A stretch of DNA of 64,000 nt, from NCBI RefSeq assembly GCF_006547045.1, contig NZ_CP041242.1, positions 2,738,001 to 2,802,000 on the forward strand. Reading direction: 5' to 3'. Positions 62,927 to 64,000 of the stretch are shown in pieces. The notes beneath the pieces are model-generated. The model worked only from the letters and a program-made list of their open reading frames with translations. It was not told the DNA's origin and made no database searches. Each line of letters starts with the position of its first letter. The stretch's first letter is position 1. Source of the DNA: Lysobacter alkalisoli. GTDB taxonomy: Bacteria; Pseudomonadota; Gammaproteobacteria; Xanthomonadales; Xanthomonadaceae. The translations under genes were made by a program, and so were the position numbers.

Positions 62927-63820
62927 ATGAGTATCTGGGCCATCGGCGACCTGCAGGGTTGCTACGACGCCACCCAGCGCCTGCTGGAGAAAATCGCCTT
63001 CGATCCGGCGCGCGACCGGCTATGGTTCTGCGGCGACCTGGTCAACCGTGGCGGACAATCGCTGGAAACATTGCGGCTTGTGCATTCGCTGCGCGACTCC
63101 AGCACCATGGTGCTTGGCAACCACGACCTCTCGCTGCTGGCGATCGGCCAGCGCAGCGAGGAGGAACAGCGCAAGGTCAACCCCGACCTGCAGCGGGTGG
63201 TGCTGGCCGAGGATCGCGACACCCTGCTCGACTGGCTGCGCACGCAGAAGCTCTGCCATGTCGACCGCAAGCTGGGCTGGATGATGGTCCATGCCGGGCT
63301 GGCGCCGAAATGGACCACGTCGATGGCCGAGCGCCATGCCCGCGAGGTCGAGCAGAAGCTGCACGGCGACCAGGCCGGGCGCCTGCTCAAGGCCATGTAC
63401 GGCGACGGCCCGGCGTGGAACCCGCAGCTGACCGGCAACGATCGCCTGCGCGCGATCATCAACATCATGACCCGGCTGCGCTACTGCACCCCGCGCGGCC
63501 GTATCTCCTACGAGGACAAAGGCTCGCCCGGTACCCAGCCGGCCGGTCTGTACCCGTGGTACGAAGTACCCGGCCGTGCCGAACGCGACCTGAAGATCGT
63601 CTGCGGCCACTGGTCGACCCTGGGGCTGTTCATTGGCCATGGCGTCCACGCGATCGACACCGGCGCGGTCTGGGGCGGCAAGCTGACCGCGTTGCAGCTC
63701 GACACCGACGAGCTGCGCGTGGTGCAGGTTGCGGGCCGCGACCAGCCTGCCGCACCGCCGAAGCCCCGGCACAAGTCCAGACCGGGCAGGCACAGGCCTC
63801 GACAGGAATCGCGGCGATGA
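62927..63820 (+). CDS. apaH: Bis(5'-nucleosyl)-tetraphosphatase, symmetrical
   Basis: Splits Ap4A into two ADP, 297 aa. Metallophosphatase motifs WAIGDLQGCYDATQRLL, FCGDLVNRGGQSLETLRL, VLGNHDLSLLAIG, MVHAGLAPKWT, CGHWSTLGLF. A basic C-terminal tail (KPRHKSRPGRHRPRQESRR) is extra to the E. coli protein (~280 aa). Its stop overlaps the next ATG. Confidence 0.96.
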   Translation: MSIWAIGDLQGCYDATQRLLEKIAFDPARDRLWFCGDLVNRGGQSLETLRLVHSLRDSSTMVLGNHDLSLLAIGQRSEEEQRKVNPDLQRVVLAEDRDTLLDWLRTQKLCHVDRKLGWMMVHAGLAPKWTTSMAERHAREVEQKLHGDQAGRLLKAMYGDGPAWNPQLTGNDRLRAIINIMTRLRYCTPRGRISYEDKGSPGTQPAGLYPWYEVPGRAERDLKIVCGHWSTLGLFIGHGVHAIDTGAVWGGKLTALQLDTDELRVVQVAGRDQPAAPPKPRHKSRPGRHRPRQESRR

Positions 63821-64000
63821 ACACGGCGACCAACCGGCATCGTGCTGGCAAGCGGCGATGGTTGGCCGCCATCGCGGCGATACTGGCCGCGGCCGCGATA
63901 CTTGCCTTGGCGCTTCCCGGGCGGCAACCGCAGCACCCCATGCCGGCCCGGATGTTCGTCGGCAGCGGAGCCCCGTCCCGGCCGGACGCCGCCCCGGAAC
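63817..64000 (+). CDS. Membrane-anchored protein, 5' part (cut by window edge)
   Basis: 61 residues visible from ATG 63817, overlapping the apaH stop. A basic N-terminus (NRHRAGKRRW) leads into a membrane helix (LAAIAAILAAAAILALAL), then a Pro/Ala-rich start of an exported domain. Family cannot be judged from this part. Confidence 0.55.
   Translation, partial: MNTATNRHRAGKRRWLAAIAAILAAAAILALALPGRQPQHPMPARMFVGSGAPSRPDAAPE

Overview
The window reads as a high-GC gammaproteobacterial chromosome, most likely from the Xanthomonadaceae or a close relative (Lysobacter, Luteimonas, Pseudoxanthomonas type). This rests on gene content and style: paired secreted S8 proteases with PPC domains, SufT, a DUF1631 protein, a split PntA1/PntA2/PntB transhydrogenase, the ahpC-ahpF-oxyR block, the lptD-surA-pdxA-rsmA-apaG-apaH cluster, and attC sites of the type seen in xanthomonad chromosomal integrons. 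The genus is inference, since no rRNA gene is present.

Layout. 1-9.0 kb: start of a TonB-dependent receptor, two secreted subtilisin-like proteases separated by about 0.9 kb of non-coding DNA full of nested inverted repeats, and a divergent CadC-type membrane regulator with a long TPR-like domain. 9-21.6 kb: housekeeping genes (sufT, a pnt operon split by an oppositely oriented sigma-factor operon, DUF1631, nitroreductase, 5'-3' exonuclease, NUDIX, pip, prmC). 21.6-25.5 kb: peroxide-defence block ahpC-ahpF-oxyR with a perfect OxyR motif upstream of ahpC. 25.5-27.6 kb: VOC protein, AraC regulator and an anchored protein.

27.9-37.6 kb: a gene-cassette array of about twelve same-strand genes separated by attC sites, with no integron integrase in the window (a CALIN-type cluster). 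It is visibly AT-richer than its flanks. It carries a NERD nuclease-SF1 helicase fusion (candidate phage defence), two alpha/beta hydrolases, a secreted amidohydrolase, an ankyrin protein, a trypsin-like protease, and several membrane or unknown proteins. Decayed attC-like fossils continue to about 41.1 kb, so the small same-strand genes at 37.6-41.1 kb may be immobilised cassettes.

41-64 kb: ordinary chromosome. It holds an endonuclease V-like repair protein, VOC, a BON protein, an NHL/M23-like protein, msrA, apt, glnS, a nucleoside deaminase, rlmM, two ubiquinone hydroxylases, a cobalamin adenosyltransferase, an HDAC-family hydrolase, and the envelope/maintenance operon lptD-surA-pdxA-rsmA-apaG-apaH.

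Four genes (DUF1631, exonuclease, a cassette hydrolase, the cassette trypsin) each have one frameshift that is repaired by adding a single C to the coding strand. This pattern looks more like base-calling or assembly error than four independent gene deaths.
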